Assembly: GCA_002497345.1 (NCBI GenBank)
Contig: DANS01000025.1
Location: 1-26,748 of the forward strand
Direction: 5' to 3'
DNA: 26,748 nt
Source: Thermoproteus sp. UBA157
Lineage (GTDB): Archaea > Thermoproteota > Thermoprotei > Thermoproteales > Thermoproteaceae
The notes below the pieces were generated by a model. That model did not search any database. It was not told the DNA's origin and saw only the letters and a program-made list of their open reading frames with translations. Shown here one piece after another: positions 12,615 to 19,935 of this stretch (within the stretch, counting starts at the first letter, position 1; every line of letters begins with the position of its first letter). The translations under genes were made by a program, and so were the position numbers.

Positions 12615-13720
12615 AGTATGGCCCTCTCGTCCTCGCTAAATACCTTTATCTTATCCGGCTCAACGTAGACGGCGACTTCAGCGCCCTCCGCGGGCGGCCT
12701 GCCGATTACCTCAACCCTGGCCTCAATACCGTCCCATTCTATCAATGCCGTGGTGACGAAGCCCGTGACCTCCACTATCTTGACGCGGCCCTTGGTTATC
12801 AATATGTCGTTCTCGCTTTGTGGGGCCTCCGCCACGTAGATATCAGCTGGCCTAATGCCCACGTAGACCTTCTTGCCCACGTGTTCCGCCAACGCCGGCG
12901 AGGCGGGCAGAGGGATCTTCAAAACGCCGGCATCGGCCAGATAGCCGCCGGCCTCCTTTACGAGTTTCGCCTCGAAGACGTTCATGGGAGGATCGCCCAA
13001 GAATGTGGCGACGAATAAGTTGGCGGGCCTATTTAGGAGGTCCTCGACCGTGCCGACTTGTTGCACGACGCCGCGCCTCAAGACGGCGAGTCTGTCGGCC
13101 ACGGAGTACGCGTCTTGCTGGTCGTGGGTCACGAGGATGGTGGTTATCTTGAGCTCCCTCTGCAACCTCTTCACGAAGGCCCTGGCGCTTATGCGTATCC
13201 TGGCGTCTAGGTTGGAGAAGGGCTCGTCGAGGAGGAGGAGCCTCGGCCTCTTAACCAGCGCCCTGGCTATGGCGACTCTCTGTTGCTGGCCCCCCGAGAG
13301 CTGGCGGGGATAGCGGTCCAGGAGCTCGGCGATTCCCAAGATCTCCGCAACCTCCCTCACCCTCGCCTCTATCTCCCTCTTGGGCACCCTCTTTATCTTC
13401 AAGGGGAAGGCGATGTTGTCGAACACCTTCATGTGGGGGTAAAGGGCCCAGTTCTGGAAGACCATGCCCACGTTTCTCTTGGGCGGATCCACGAAGATCT
13501 TGCGCTCAGTATCCACGACAACCTCGTCGTCGAACAATATGCGCCCCCTTGTGGGCACCTCCAAGCCGGCTAGGACGCGTAAGAAGGTCGTCTTGCCGTG
13601 GCCCGAGGGGCCTAAAACCACGAAGAACTCGCCGTCGTTTATCGTGAGGTTTATATCCTTGAGGGCGACCACGTTCGGCGGAAATATCTTGTCGACATGC
13701 TCTAACGTGACAACAACCAT
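12611..13720 (-). CDS. Carbohydrate ABC transporter ATPase (MalK/GlcV-like)
   Basis: Cytosolic ATPase subunit of a sugar importer, 369 aa from ATG 13720. Walker A GPSGHGKTT, Q-loop MVFQNWALYPHM, signature LSGGQQQRVAIARAL, Walker B LLLLDEPFSNLD and switch His VTHDQQDAY are all intact. A C-terminal regulatory domain with TOBE/OB repeats (about residues 235-369, GIRPADIYV) places it in the MalK/UgpC class. TATA-like TTTTAAATC at 13741-13749 precedes the ATG by about 25 nt. It is the first gene of an operon with galK and galT, but no permease or binding-protein genes are present in the window, so it probably energises transporters encoded elsewhere. Confidence 0.92.
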   Translation of the reverse strand: MVVVTLEHVDKIFPPNVVALKDINLTINDGEFFVVLGPSGHGKTTFLRVLAGLEVPTRGRILFDDEVVVDTERKIFVDPPKRNVGMVFQNWALYPHMKVFDNIAFPLKIKRVPKREIEARVREVAEILGIAELLDRYPRQLSGGQQQRVAIARALVKRPRLLLLDEPFSNLDARIRISARAFVKRLQRELKITTILVTHDQQDAYSVADRLAVLRRGVVQQVGTVEDLLNRPANLFVATFLGDPPMNVFEAKLVKEAGGYLADAGVLKIPLPASPALAEHVGKKVYVGIRPADIYVAEAPQSENDILITKGRVKIVEVTGFVTTALIEWDGIEARVEVIGRPPAEGAEVAVYVEPDKIKVFSEDERAIL

Positions 13721-13742
13721 GTAGAGCAAAATAACTATAGAT

Positions 13743-16700
13743 TTAAAACTTAGCTCTTATCGAGTCTAGCTTGAGAGAACTCCCTGTACGCCTCAACGCC
13801 TCCTCTATAGCGGCGTCTAGTTGGGGGTCCACGCCATCTCTGTAGTGGTGCGGCGCTATTTCGACCAAGATATCTGGCTCAACCCCGTATCCCTCGATGG
13901 CCGTCCCGACCCCCTCGGCCCAGAAGGCGTATTTAGGCTGGGTGATTATGGTGCCGTCTACGAGCTTGTACCTGGTGTCTATACCCACGGTGCCCCCCCA
14001 GGTCCTCACTCCTATGACGGGGCCCAGCCCCAGCGCCTTGAAGTCGTAGGTGAATATATCGCCGTCTGAGCCCGCGTACTCGTTCGTCACCAAGACGAGC
14101 GCCCTCGGCGCGACGAGTTCCGGATACGGGCTCGGCTTGAAGTACCTGGTCAAGAAGGCGCCGAAGACCCTCGCGGCTAAGCGCTGTATTAGCATGCCGG
14201 ACGTGTGGCCCCCTCCGTTGAATCTTACGTCAATTATGAAGGCCTCCTTATAGCCCTCCGCCACGAGTTGCTTGAAAAACTCGGCGTAGCCGTAAGGCCC
14301 CATGTCGGGTATGTGTATATAGCCGACCCTCCCGCCGGTTTTCTCGTGCACGTATCGCCTGTTGCGCTCAACCCAGCTTCTATATACCAAATGCCTCTCA
14401 TCTCTCAAGACCCTCACGGGGAAGCGCCGTTTGCCGCGTCTACCCTCCACTTCTATCCACACGACATCGCCGGCTCTGTTCAACAAGGCCGCCTCGGGCG
14501 GGACGTCGGGCCCGAGCTCCACACCTCCTATGGACAACAAACAATCGCCCTCCTCGACGTCGAGGCCGGGCGCCGCTAGCGGGCTGCGCTCCCCCTCGTT
14601 GGCCGGATCCCCTGAGAAGATCTTGGCCACGCGCCAACAACCGCCGTCCCAGCGGAACTCGGCGCCGAGGCCGCCCACGGGATACGGCTTGTCCACCTCG
14701 AAGTCCGGCACTATCTCGTAGGCGTGGCTGTTGCCGAGCTCGCCCTGCATCTCGTTGATCAGATCGCTCAGCTCATAGCGCGTGCTGATTCTGTCGAGCA
14801 ACGGCTCGTACTTCTTGTAGACTTGATCCCAGTCCAGTCCGTTCATGTCGGCTCTCCAGAAGTTCTCCCTCATGAGCAACCACGCCTCCCGGAACATCTG
14901 CCTCCACTCCTTGGCAGGCTCCACGTACACCTTAACTCTGCCCATGTCCAACACGCCCGACTTCCTTCCAGGCTCCCTCGATTGCATGTCCGGCTTCTTC
15001 TCGACGTCGACGAGCCTCAGCCTGCCCTCCTCCTTCAACAGCAGATATTTACCGTCTGGCGATGCCCTGATGGCCGACACGCCGGATGCCAGCTGTTCCT
15101 TGGTCTTGCTCTCCAAGTCGTAGATCTCCACAGAGCCCCTCCTCTCTTGGGCAGACCAGAGGTAGTAGCGCAACGCCCCCTCGACCTCGTATTTAAGCCA
15201 TGCCACTTTGCCGCCCTTAAGCCCCACCACCGTTGCGTACACCCCCTCCTCCACGGGGAAGGGCTCCGCCCTAGCCGGCAAGCCCTCGACGTCTATGTCC
15301 GATATCTCGTCGCGTTTCCTGTACTCCACGAAGGGCGATAGGTCGTCCCTCTTCAGCGGGATCAAATAGGGCTTGGAGTGTTTTGCGAAGACGTAGCAGA
15401 ATTGAACAGGGTCCATGGCGGGGTTGAACGCCCTCCTGGAGAGGAAGTAGAGGTATCTGCCCGAGGGATCAAAGGCTGGGCTGTAGTCGAAGTTGGTGGG
15501 CGGAGTCGCGTCGTAGGCCCTCCCCGACTCGGCGTCGTAGAGCCGTATGTTCTGCGTATAAACGCCGGAGGGCCGAGAATACGCCAGCCAACGGCCCGAG
15601 GGGTGCCAAGCCAGCTCCACTATTAGCCCGTACTCGCTCTTATCGGCCAAGGCCTTGGCGCCGGTCTCCAAGTCGAGGATCCACAACTCGCCCTTGTGGT
15701 TAGAGAGCGCCAGCCTCGGGTATTTCAACGCCAAGGCCTCTATGAGCCCAACTCCGGGCTCGACCCTCTTGAGCAAGACGCCCTCGCGGCTGTACAGCTC
15801 GACGATTCCGTCATACGTCGAGACGGCTATTTTATCGCCGTCAGCCGATATGTGCTTGTACCTGGTCGAGCCGCCTCTTGGACCTAGCTGGACGACGGCT
15901 CCCTCCCATGCCGGCATGTAGAAGGCTTGCCCTCTCGAGATCAACGCGACGTCCTCCCCAGAGGGGAGGACGAAGGCCTCTAGGTATTTGAAGGGATCCG
16001 CGAACTTGGCCATCCTCTGCTTTCTGGAGAGGGGGGCGTCTATTTCGAGCAGCTCCAGGCGCCCCGCCGAGGGGTCCAGCAAGTAGATATCGCCCCCGGC
16101 TTGGAAGACTATTCTGCGCCCGTCAGAACTGGCGTTTCTCACGAAGAAGTCCTTGAAGCTGGTATGTCGCCGCAGATCTCGGCCCGAGGGATCGACGGAG
16201 TAGATGTTGCCGACTCCCTCGTGGTCCGACACGAAGAAGATCCTCCCGCCGACTATCATGGGCGAGGTGACGTTGCCGGGAAGATCCACGAGCTTCTCGA
16301 AGGTCCTCCCGCCGTCTCTGCTTATCCAGAGGACGCCGCGCATGCCGCCCTTATACCTCTTCCAGTAGGGGAGGTCGTAGTTGTTGCGGCCCAACACGAT
16401 GAAGCCGTCGCCGTATAGGAGGGCGGTCGCCGGGCCGAGGCCGAGCCTCTCGTACTTGCCGTCGAGCGATACCGCATATAGCTCTCTCCAGCGCGTAAAA
16501 GGCATTTTGAAATCGCTGTAGACGAGCACCCTCCCGTCGGGAGTCCAGCCAACCACGCGCGTAAAGGGAGAGCCGAAGTACGTCAACCTCTTGGGCTCTC
16601 CCCCATCGGAGGGGATAACGTAGGCCTCGGCGAGCGTGCCTTGGTCCGTCTGTTGGAGCCGTGTGAACGCGATGTACCGCCCGTCCGGCGAGAACTTGGG

Positions 16701-16829
16701 CCTCAACACTACGCCGAAGTCGGAGGTGAGGCGTCGGGCTCTGCCGCCGGAATACTTCCAGAGGTCGTCCTCGGTGACGAAGACGACCTCGTCGCCGTAT
16801 ATATCGGGGTGCATGTAGTAGCCCCTCAC
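13743..16829 (-). CDS. tri: Tricorn protease
   Basis: Giant hexameric serine protease that trims peptides released by the proteasome to short peptides. About 1028 aa. The N-terminal two thirds are the beta-propellers (repeated SPDGRYIAF-type units), then a helical domain, a PDZ-like domain (GLGAEFRWDGGCWRVAKIFS) and the C-terminal hydrolase with GYIHIPDMGPYGYAEF, DVRFNGGG, the nucleophile motif NEYAGSDGD (Ser at about 921) and AIEGYGVEPD bearing the Glu. The catalytic His is in GNSHAYE. GTG 16829 is preferred: a TATA box at 16850-16857 is 21-28 nt upstream, and VRGYYMHPDIYGD aligns in length with the Thermoplasma N-terminus. GTG 16847 abuts the TATA box; ATG 16814 is the other option. Confidence 0.95.
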   Translation of the reverse strand: MRGYYMHPDIYGDEVVFVTEDDLWKYSGGRARRLTSDFGVVLRPKFSPDGRYIAFTRLQQTDQGTLAEAYVIPSDGGEPKRLTYFGSPFTRVVGWTPDGRVLVYSDFKMPFTRWRELYAVSLDGKYERLGLGPATALLYGDGFIVLGRNNYDLPYWKRYKGGMRGVLWISRDGGRTFEKLVDLPGNVTSPMIVGGRIFFVSDHEGVGNIYSVDPSGRDLRRHTSFKDFFVRNASSDGRRIVFQAGGDIYLLDPSAGRLELLEIDAPLSRKQRMAKFADPFKYLEAFVLPSGEDVALISRGQAFYMPAWEGAVVQLGPRGGSTRYKHISADGDKIAVSTYDGIVELYSREGVLLKRVEPGVGLIEALALKYPRLALSNHKGELWILDLETGAKALADKSEYGLIVELAWHPSGRWLAYSRPSGVYTQNIRLYDAESGRAYDATPPTNFDYSPAFDPSGRYLYFLSRRAFNPAMDPVQFCYVFAKHSKPYLIPLKRDDLSPFVEYRKRDEISDIDVEGLPARAEPFPVEEGVYATVVGLKGGKVAWLKYEVEGALRYYLWSAQERRGSVEIYDLESKTKEQLASGVSAIRASPDGKYLLLKEEGRLRLVDVEKKPDMQSREPGRKSGVLDMGRVKVYVEPAKEWRQMFREAWLLMRENFWRADMNGLDWDQVYKKYEPLLDRISTRYELSDLINEMQGELGNSHAYEIVPDFEVDKPYPVGGLGAEFRWDGGCWRVAKIFSGDPANEGERSPLAAPGLDVEEGDCLLSIGGVELGPDVPPEAALLNRAGDVVWIEVEGRRGKRRFPVRVLRDERHLVYRSWVERNRRYVHEKTGGRVGYIHIPDMGPYGYAEFFKQLVAEGYKEAFIIDVRFNGGGHTSGMLIQRLAARVFGAFLTRYFKPSPYPELVAPRALVLVTNEYAGSDGDIFTYDFKALGLGPVIGVRTWGGTVGIDTRYKLVDGTIITQPKYAFWAEGVGTAIEGYGVEPDILVEIAPHHYRDGVDPQLDAAIEEALRRTGSSLKLDSIRAKF

Positions 16830-16893
16830 AACCGCCCAATTCTGCACGCTTTTAAAGATGGTGCAAGAGAAATATTAGTGATGATTTTAGTAC

Positions 16894-17187
16894 ATGGCGA
16901 AGATCCGGGCGCATTTGTTCATAAGGGGCAAGGTGCAAGGGGTATTCTTCCGCCAATCCATGAAGGACATCGCGTCGTATTACGGCGTGAGGGGATGGGT
17001 CAGGAACCTCCCCGACGGAAGGACCGTGGAGGCGGTGCTCGAGGGGGAGGAGGAAGCCGTTAAGAAAGTTATCGAATGGGCCCACCGCGGTCCCCCCGGC
17101 GCTAGGGTCGAGGCGGTCGATATAGCCTACGAGGATTACAGAGGCGAGTTTGACGACTTCAAGATATTGCCGACGCCCAGGAGCTGA
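16894..17187 (+). CDS. acyP: Acylphosphatase
   Basis: 97-residue ferredoxin-like enzyme hydrolysing acyl phosphates. The two signatures are complete: AHLFIRGKVQGVFFRQSMKD, whose Arg holds the phosphate, and GWVRNLPDGRTVEAVLEGEE, with the catalytic Asn in WVRN. ATG 16894 lies about 20 nt from a TATA-like AAATATTA at 16870-16877, back to back with the tricorn promoter. The methyltransferase gene starts 2 nt after its stop codon begins a new frame, so the two are co-transcribed. Confidence 0.95.
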   Translation: MAKIRAHLFIRGKVQGVFFRQSMKDIASYYGVRGWVRNLPDGRTVEAVLEGEEEAVKKVIEWAHRGPPGARVEAVDIAYEDYRGEFDDFKILPTPRS

Positions 17188-17188
17188 T

Positions 17189-17740
17189 ATGGTCTATTTC
17201 GAACAATTCGACGAAAGAGGGGCTGCGGTGTACGATCTCTTGATAAAGTTGAGGGTCTTCGATTGGGCCTACGCAGTAGCGGCCGAGGCCGTAGAGGCCG
17301 TCGCGCCGAGGGGCTCCAAGCTTCTCGAAATCGGCGCCGGCGCGGGGAAGCTGGCCGGCATCTTGGAGAGGCGCGGCTATAGAGTAGTCGGCGTGGACGT
17401 CTCGCCGGCGATGCTGAGAAGGGCGCGCAAGAGGACCTCGGCCGACCTAATAGCTGGAGCCAGTTGGGCGCTGCCTCTGAGGGACGAAGTCTTCGACGTA
17501 GCCGTCGCTCTCTTTACGCTGCACCACTGGGGCCTCCACGAGCCGTCCGCAAGGCGCGTATCGAGCGCCTTAAAGCCGGGCGGCAAGTTCGTCGTGATAG
17601 AGGCCGACAAGGACAGAGTGCCGCTGGTGGTCGACCACGGTTGTACGGCCAAATGCCTCGAGGAGGCGCTCGCCCCCTTCTTCAAAGTGGCCGTAAAGCG
17701 CAAGTTCCCCCTTATTATAGCCGAGGCCGAGAGGCTATAA
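17189..17740 (+). CDS. Class I SAM-dependent methyltransferase
   Basis: 183 aa with a UbiE/Methyltransf_11-like Rossmann fold: motif I KLLEIGAGAGKLAGIL, acidic loop VVGVDVSPAMLRRAR, motif IV region EVFDVAVALFTLHHW and LKPGGKFVVIEAD. ATG 17189 is one nucleotide after the acylphosphatase stop, indicating one transcription unit. An extra basic/Cys stretch (HGCTAKCLEEAL) near the C-terminus may be substrate-related. The substrate cannot be told from sequence; a small molecule or a quinone precursor is as likely as a macromolecule. Its stop overlaps the TATA element of the next gene. Confidence 0.85.
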   Translation: MVYFEQFDERGAAVYDLLIKLRVFDWAYAVAAEAVEAVAPRGSKLLEIGAGAGKLAGILERRGYRVVGVDVSPAMLRRARKRTSADLIAGASWALPLRDEVFDVAVALFTLHHWGLHEPSARRVSSALKPGGKFVVIEADKDRVPLVVDHGCTAKCLEEALAPFFKVAVKRKFPLIIAEAERL

Positions 17741-17748
17741 GATATAAG
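17736..17748 (+). promoter_or_regulatory. TATA element at the methyltransferase/ATPase junction
   Basis: CTATAAGATATAA spans the stop codon of the methyltransferase (TAA 17738-17740) and lies about 25-30 nt before GTG 17770. It supports that GTG as start of a leaderless ATPase mRNA. Confidence 0.45.
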
Positions 17749-17769
17749 AAGACGTATGCTATACATGGA

Positions 17770-18972
17770 GTGATCGAGGAGATCTTCGACGAAGGCCTTA
17801 CTTTGATAAAAGGGCTTCCGGGCTCCGGGAAGACGAGCTTGGCGGCTTGGGCCGCTAGCAGGTACAAGAACGCGGCTTGGTTCACCTTTTACGAGAACAG
17901 AACGCGCCTCTTGAAATTCTTGTCATCGATGGGGCTCGAGCCGCCGCGCCACATCTTCGACATGTTCTCGATTCCGAATCGCTCCAAGGAACTCGTCGAG
18001 GTCATAGTTAAACAGATCAAGGAGACGAGCCCCGATTTCGTCGTGATCGACGGCTTGAACGTCTTAATGCAAGAGGGCGAGAGGGAGCTGGTCCACCAGC
18101 TCCTCTACCACCTCCTCTCGTCGCTCGTGCCGGTGGTGTTGATAAGGGAAGGCGTCGAGATCACGGCGACCGACTACATAGCGGACAACGTGATAATGCT
18201 CGACTACAAGGTCTCCGAGAGGGGCATATCGCGATATTTGACGATACTCAAGAGCAGAGGGAGGGCGATCGACCGGGCTGTCTTTGGATTTATTCTGACC
18301 AGGGGCGGGCCGAAGTTGATCTCGCCCCCTGGTAGCGCTAAGAGGATATCCGACGAGAGGCTCACCACCGGAGCCCCCGAGCTAGACAAGGAGCTAAACG
18401 GCGGCATCATAGCGGGCAGCTACGTGGCAGTCGTGGGACCTCCCGATGGCCTCGCCAGCAAGCTCATGGTGCTGACGGCTTCCGTCTTGGCGGGCCAGGG
18501 AAAGAGGGTGCTCTATCATCACCACAAGGTGATGCCCGCCTTCGTGAAATTCGCGGAATCCCTCGGCGTGAGGACCGAGCACCCCAACTTGATATGGTAC
18601 TACCACCCCATCGACGAACACAAGGATCTAGCGTGGTGGTATAGGTCGGCCGAGATGGTGAACGAAGCAAATATCGATGTCCATTTCGCCGATCAATACG
18701 AGCAAGTGGTGGCAGTTGCCGGAATCGACACCATTGTTGATGCGGCGCAGATATATCAGGGGACGTTGAGGAGGGAGGTCACAACCGTCCTGGTGGTAAA
18801 CTCCTACGAGGCATGGAGAAGGATCTCCGCCATGATAGGCTCGGTGCCCGATTACGTTTTCATGCTCTCGCACGGCGCCCTCAAGGCATACACGCCCGAG
18901 CGCACGGAGCCTCTGAAGTTCAGGTACCACCTCAGGGGCAGAAGGGTCGTTTTCGAGAAGTTATCTGGCTAG
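17770..18972 (+). CDS. Double RecA-fold (KaiC-like) ATPase with degenerate second P-loop
   Basis: 400 aa. The first RecA-like domain (about 1-190) has an intact Walker A GLPGSGKTS (residues 15-23) and Walker B PDFVVIDGLNVLM. The second (about 195-400) begins like a KaiC domain (ERLTTGAPELDKELNGGIIA) but its P-loop reads GPPDGLASKL, with no Gly-Lys-Thr, so it probably does not hydrolyse ATP. Start GTG 17770 is the only usual start before the P-loop; a longer open frame begins inside the methyltransferase gene and is spurious. It ends convergent with, and overlapping by 12 nt, another KaiC-like gene. Cellular role unknown; the family includes signalling and assembly ATPases. Confidence 0.78.
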   Translation: MIEEIFDEGLTLIKGLPGSGKTSLAAWAASRYKNAAWFTFYENRTRLLKFLSSMGLEPPRHIFDMFSIPNRSKELVEVIVKQIKETSPDFVVIDGLNVLMQEGERELVHQLLYHLLSSLVPVVLIREGVEITATDYIADNVIMLDYKVSERGISRYLTILKSRGRAIDRAVFGFILTRGGPKLISPPGSAKRISDERLTTGAPELDKELNGGIIAGSYVAVVGPPDGLASKLMVLTASVLAGQGKRVLYHHHKVMPAFVKFAESLGVRTEHPNLIWYYHPIDEHKDLAWWYRSAEMVNEANIDVHFADQYEQVVAVAGIDTIVDAAQIYQGTLRREVTTVLVVNSYEAWRRISAMIGSVPDYVFMLSHGALKAYTPERTEPLKFRYHLRGRRVVFEKLSG

Positions 18973-19794
18973 CGCGTAGGGGTACTCCTGTTGGCCGGGC
19001 TGTTGTGACACATCGGCGTAGAAGCGGTCTATGGATTTCATGAAGTTCTCCAGCCTATCTATAACGTATATGCCGTATTGCGGGTATATCTCGAAGACCA
19101 GCTTCTGAGGCCTCACGGGGGTCCACCTCATCTTTCTGATAAACATCACCCTGAATACGAAGCCTCTGTATTCCTGTAGCTCCAGCTTTATGACGCCGCT
19201 GGCCAGGTACTCCTCGACTCCGAATCTGCTGATCTTGTTCTCGCCCGTGGGGATCTCGGAGGTCATAACGGTCGTGACATCCTTGAGCTTCTTCAGCTGG
19301 AACACCAGCTCCCGCATGTACTCCCTGACCCACAACACGTCCGTATGCGACGTAATGAGCAAGGGGGCGATGGGGTCGACGACCAGCCTCTTTATTCCGA
19401 ACTTCCTCACGTTGTCTATTATAACCTTCGCTATCTCGCGCGGATCGGCGACAACCCTCTCGCTCTGGGAGTAGGCCTTGAAGTGCGTTCTGAGATCGAC
19501 GAAGACCAGCTTCTGTTGCTCCTCCAGCACGTCGAGATCCCAGCCCAGCGAGGACCTGACGCCCCTCTTGACGTCTTCTGAGGGTTCATCCACTGTTATA
19601 TAGAGGCCGGGCTCGTCATATAGCTCGGCGCCCGTCTTCAAGAACTGAAGGCTAAATATGGTCTTGCCTTGTCCCGCCTCGCCGGCGATTAAGTAGATCT
19701 CCCCCTTCTTGAAGCCGCCCCCTAGGAGTTGATCGACGTACCAAATACCCGTGGGGGTACGATCCTCGTAGAGATAATATTGGTCGAGGGACAC
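18961..19794 (-). CDS. KaiC-like RecA-superfamily ATPase
   Basis: Single-domain KaiC-type ATPase, 277 aa. It opens with RTPTGIWYVDQLLGGGFKKG, the standard KaiC entry, then Walker A GEAGQGKTIFSLQF, ITVDEPSEDVKRGV (catalytic Glu pair), Walker B RLVVDPIAPLL and VTTVMTSEIP. The C-terminal 30 residues (VSQQPGQQEYPYALAR) are polar and probably flexible. GTG 19794 sits 18-28 nt from TATA-like GATATATATG at 19813-19822. Archaeal single-domain KaiC proteins act as kinase-like switches on other factors; the partner here is unknown, but its position next to a double RecA-fold protein suggests they may interact (inference). Confidence 0.85.
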   Translation of the reverse strand: MSLDQYYLYEDRTPTGIWYVDQLLGGGFKKGEIYLIAGEAGQGKTIFSLQFLKTGAELYDEPGLYITVDEPSEDVKRGVRSSLGWDLDVLEEQQKLVFVDLRTHFKAYSQSERVVADPREIAKVIIDNVRKFGIKRLVVDPIAPLLITSHTDVLWVREYMRELVFQLKKLKDVTTVMTSEIPTGENKISRFGVEEYLASGVIKLELQEYRGFVFRVMFIRKMRWTPVRPQKLVFEIYPQYGIYVIDRLENFMKSIDRFYADVSQQPGQQEYPYALAR

Positions 19795-19935
19795 GAGCTG
19801 AGATCACAGGGTGATATATATGGGTTTCGATTCATAAATGCCGTGTGTGTCAAGGGGGACCGACGGCTTCCGTCACAGGGCCCGCTACGGGGCGCTCCGC
19901 CGCCATCTACATGGAGCTTGGAGCTTTAAAAACCT
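19795..19935 (-). other. 141-nt gap with promoter and hairpins
   Basis: The gap between PINA and the KaiC-like gene holds the KaiC-like TATA element near its left end and a second minus-strand TATA-like TTTTTAAAG at about 19924-19933. Between them GC-rich sequence can pair: GACGG-AAG-CCGTC at about 19861-19876, enclosed by a GGGCC/GGTCC stem. On the minus strand ACACACA follows the hairpin. This could be an untranslated leader or a small RNA; I see no diagnostic box. Confidence 0.2.

Noticed and set aside
16871..16895. C/D box small RNA suggested by GTGATGA at about 16879
   Set aside because: No CTGA box follows at a suitable distance and the sequence is the 5' end of the acylphosphatase gene.
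17464..17769. N-terminal extension of the double RecA-fold ATPase
   Set aside because: It overlaps the methyltransferase gene out of frame and is Arg-rich; a TATA element lies just before GTG 17770.
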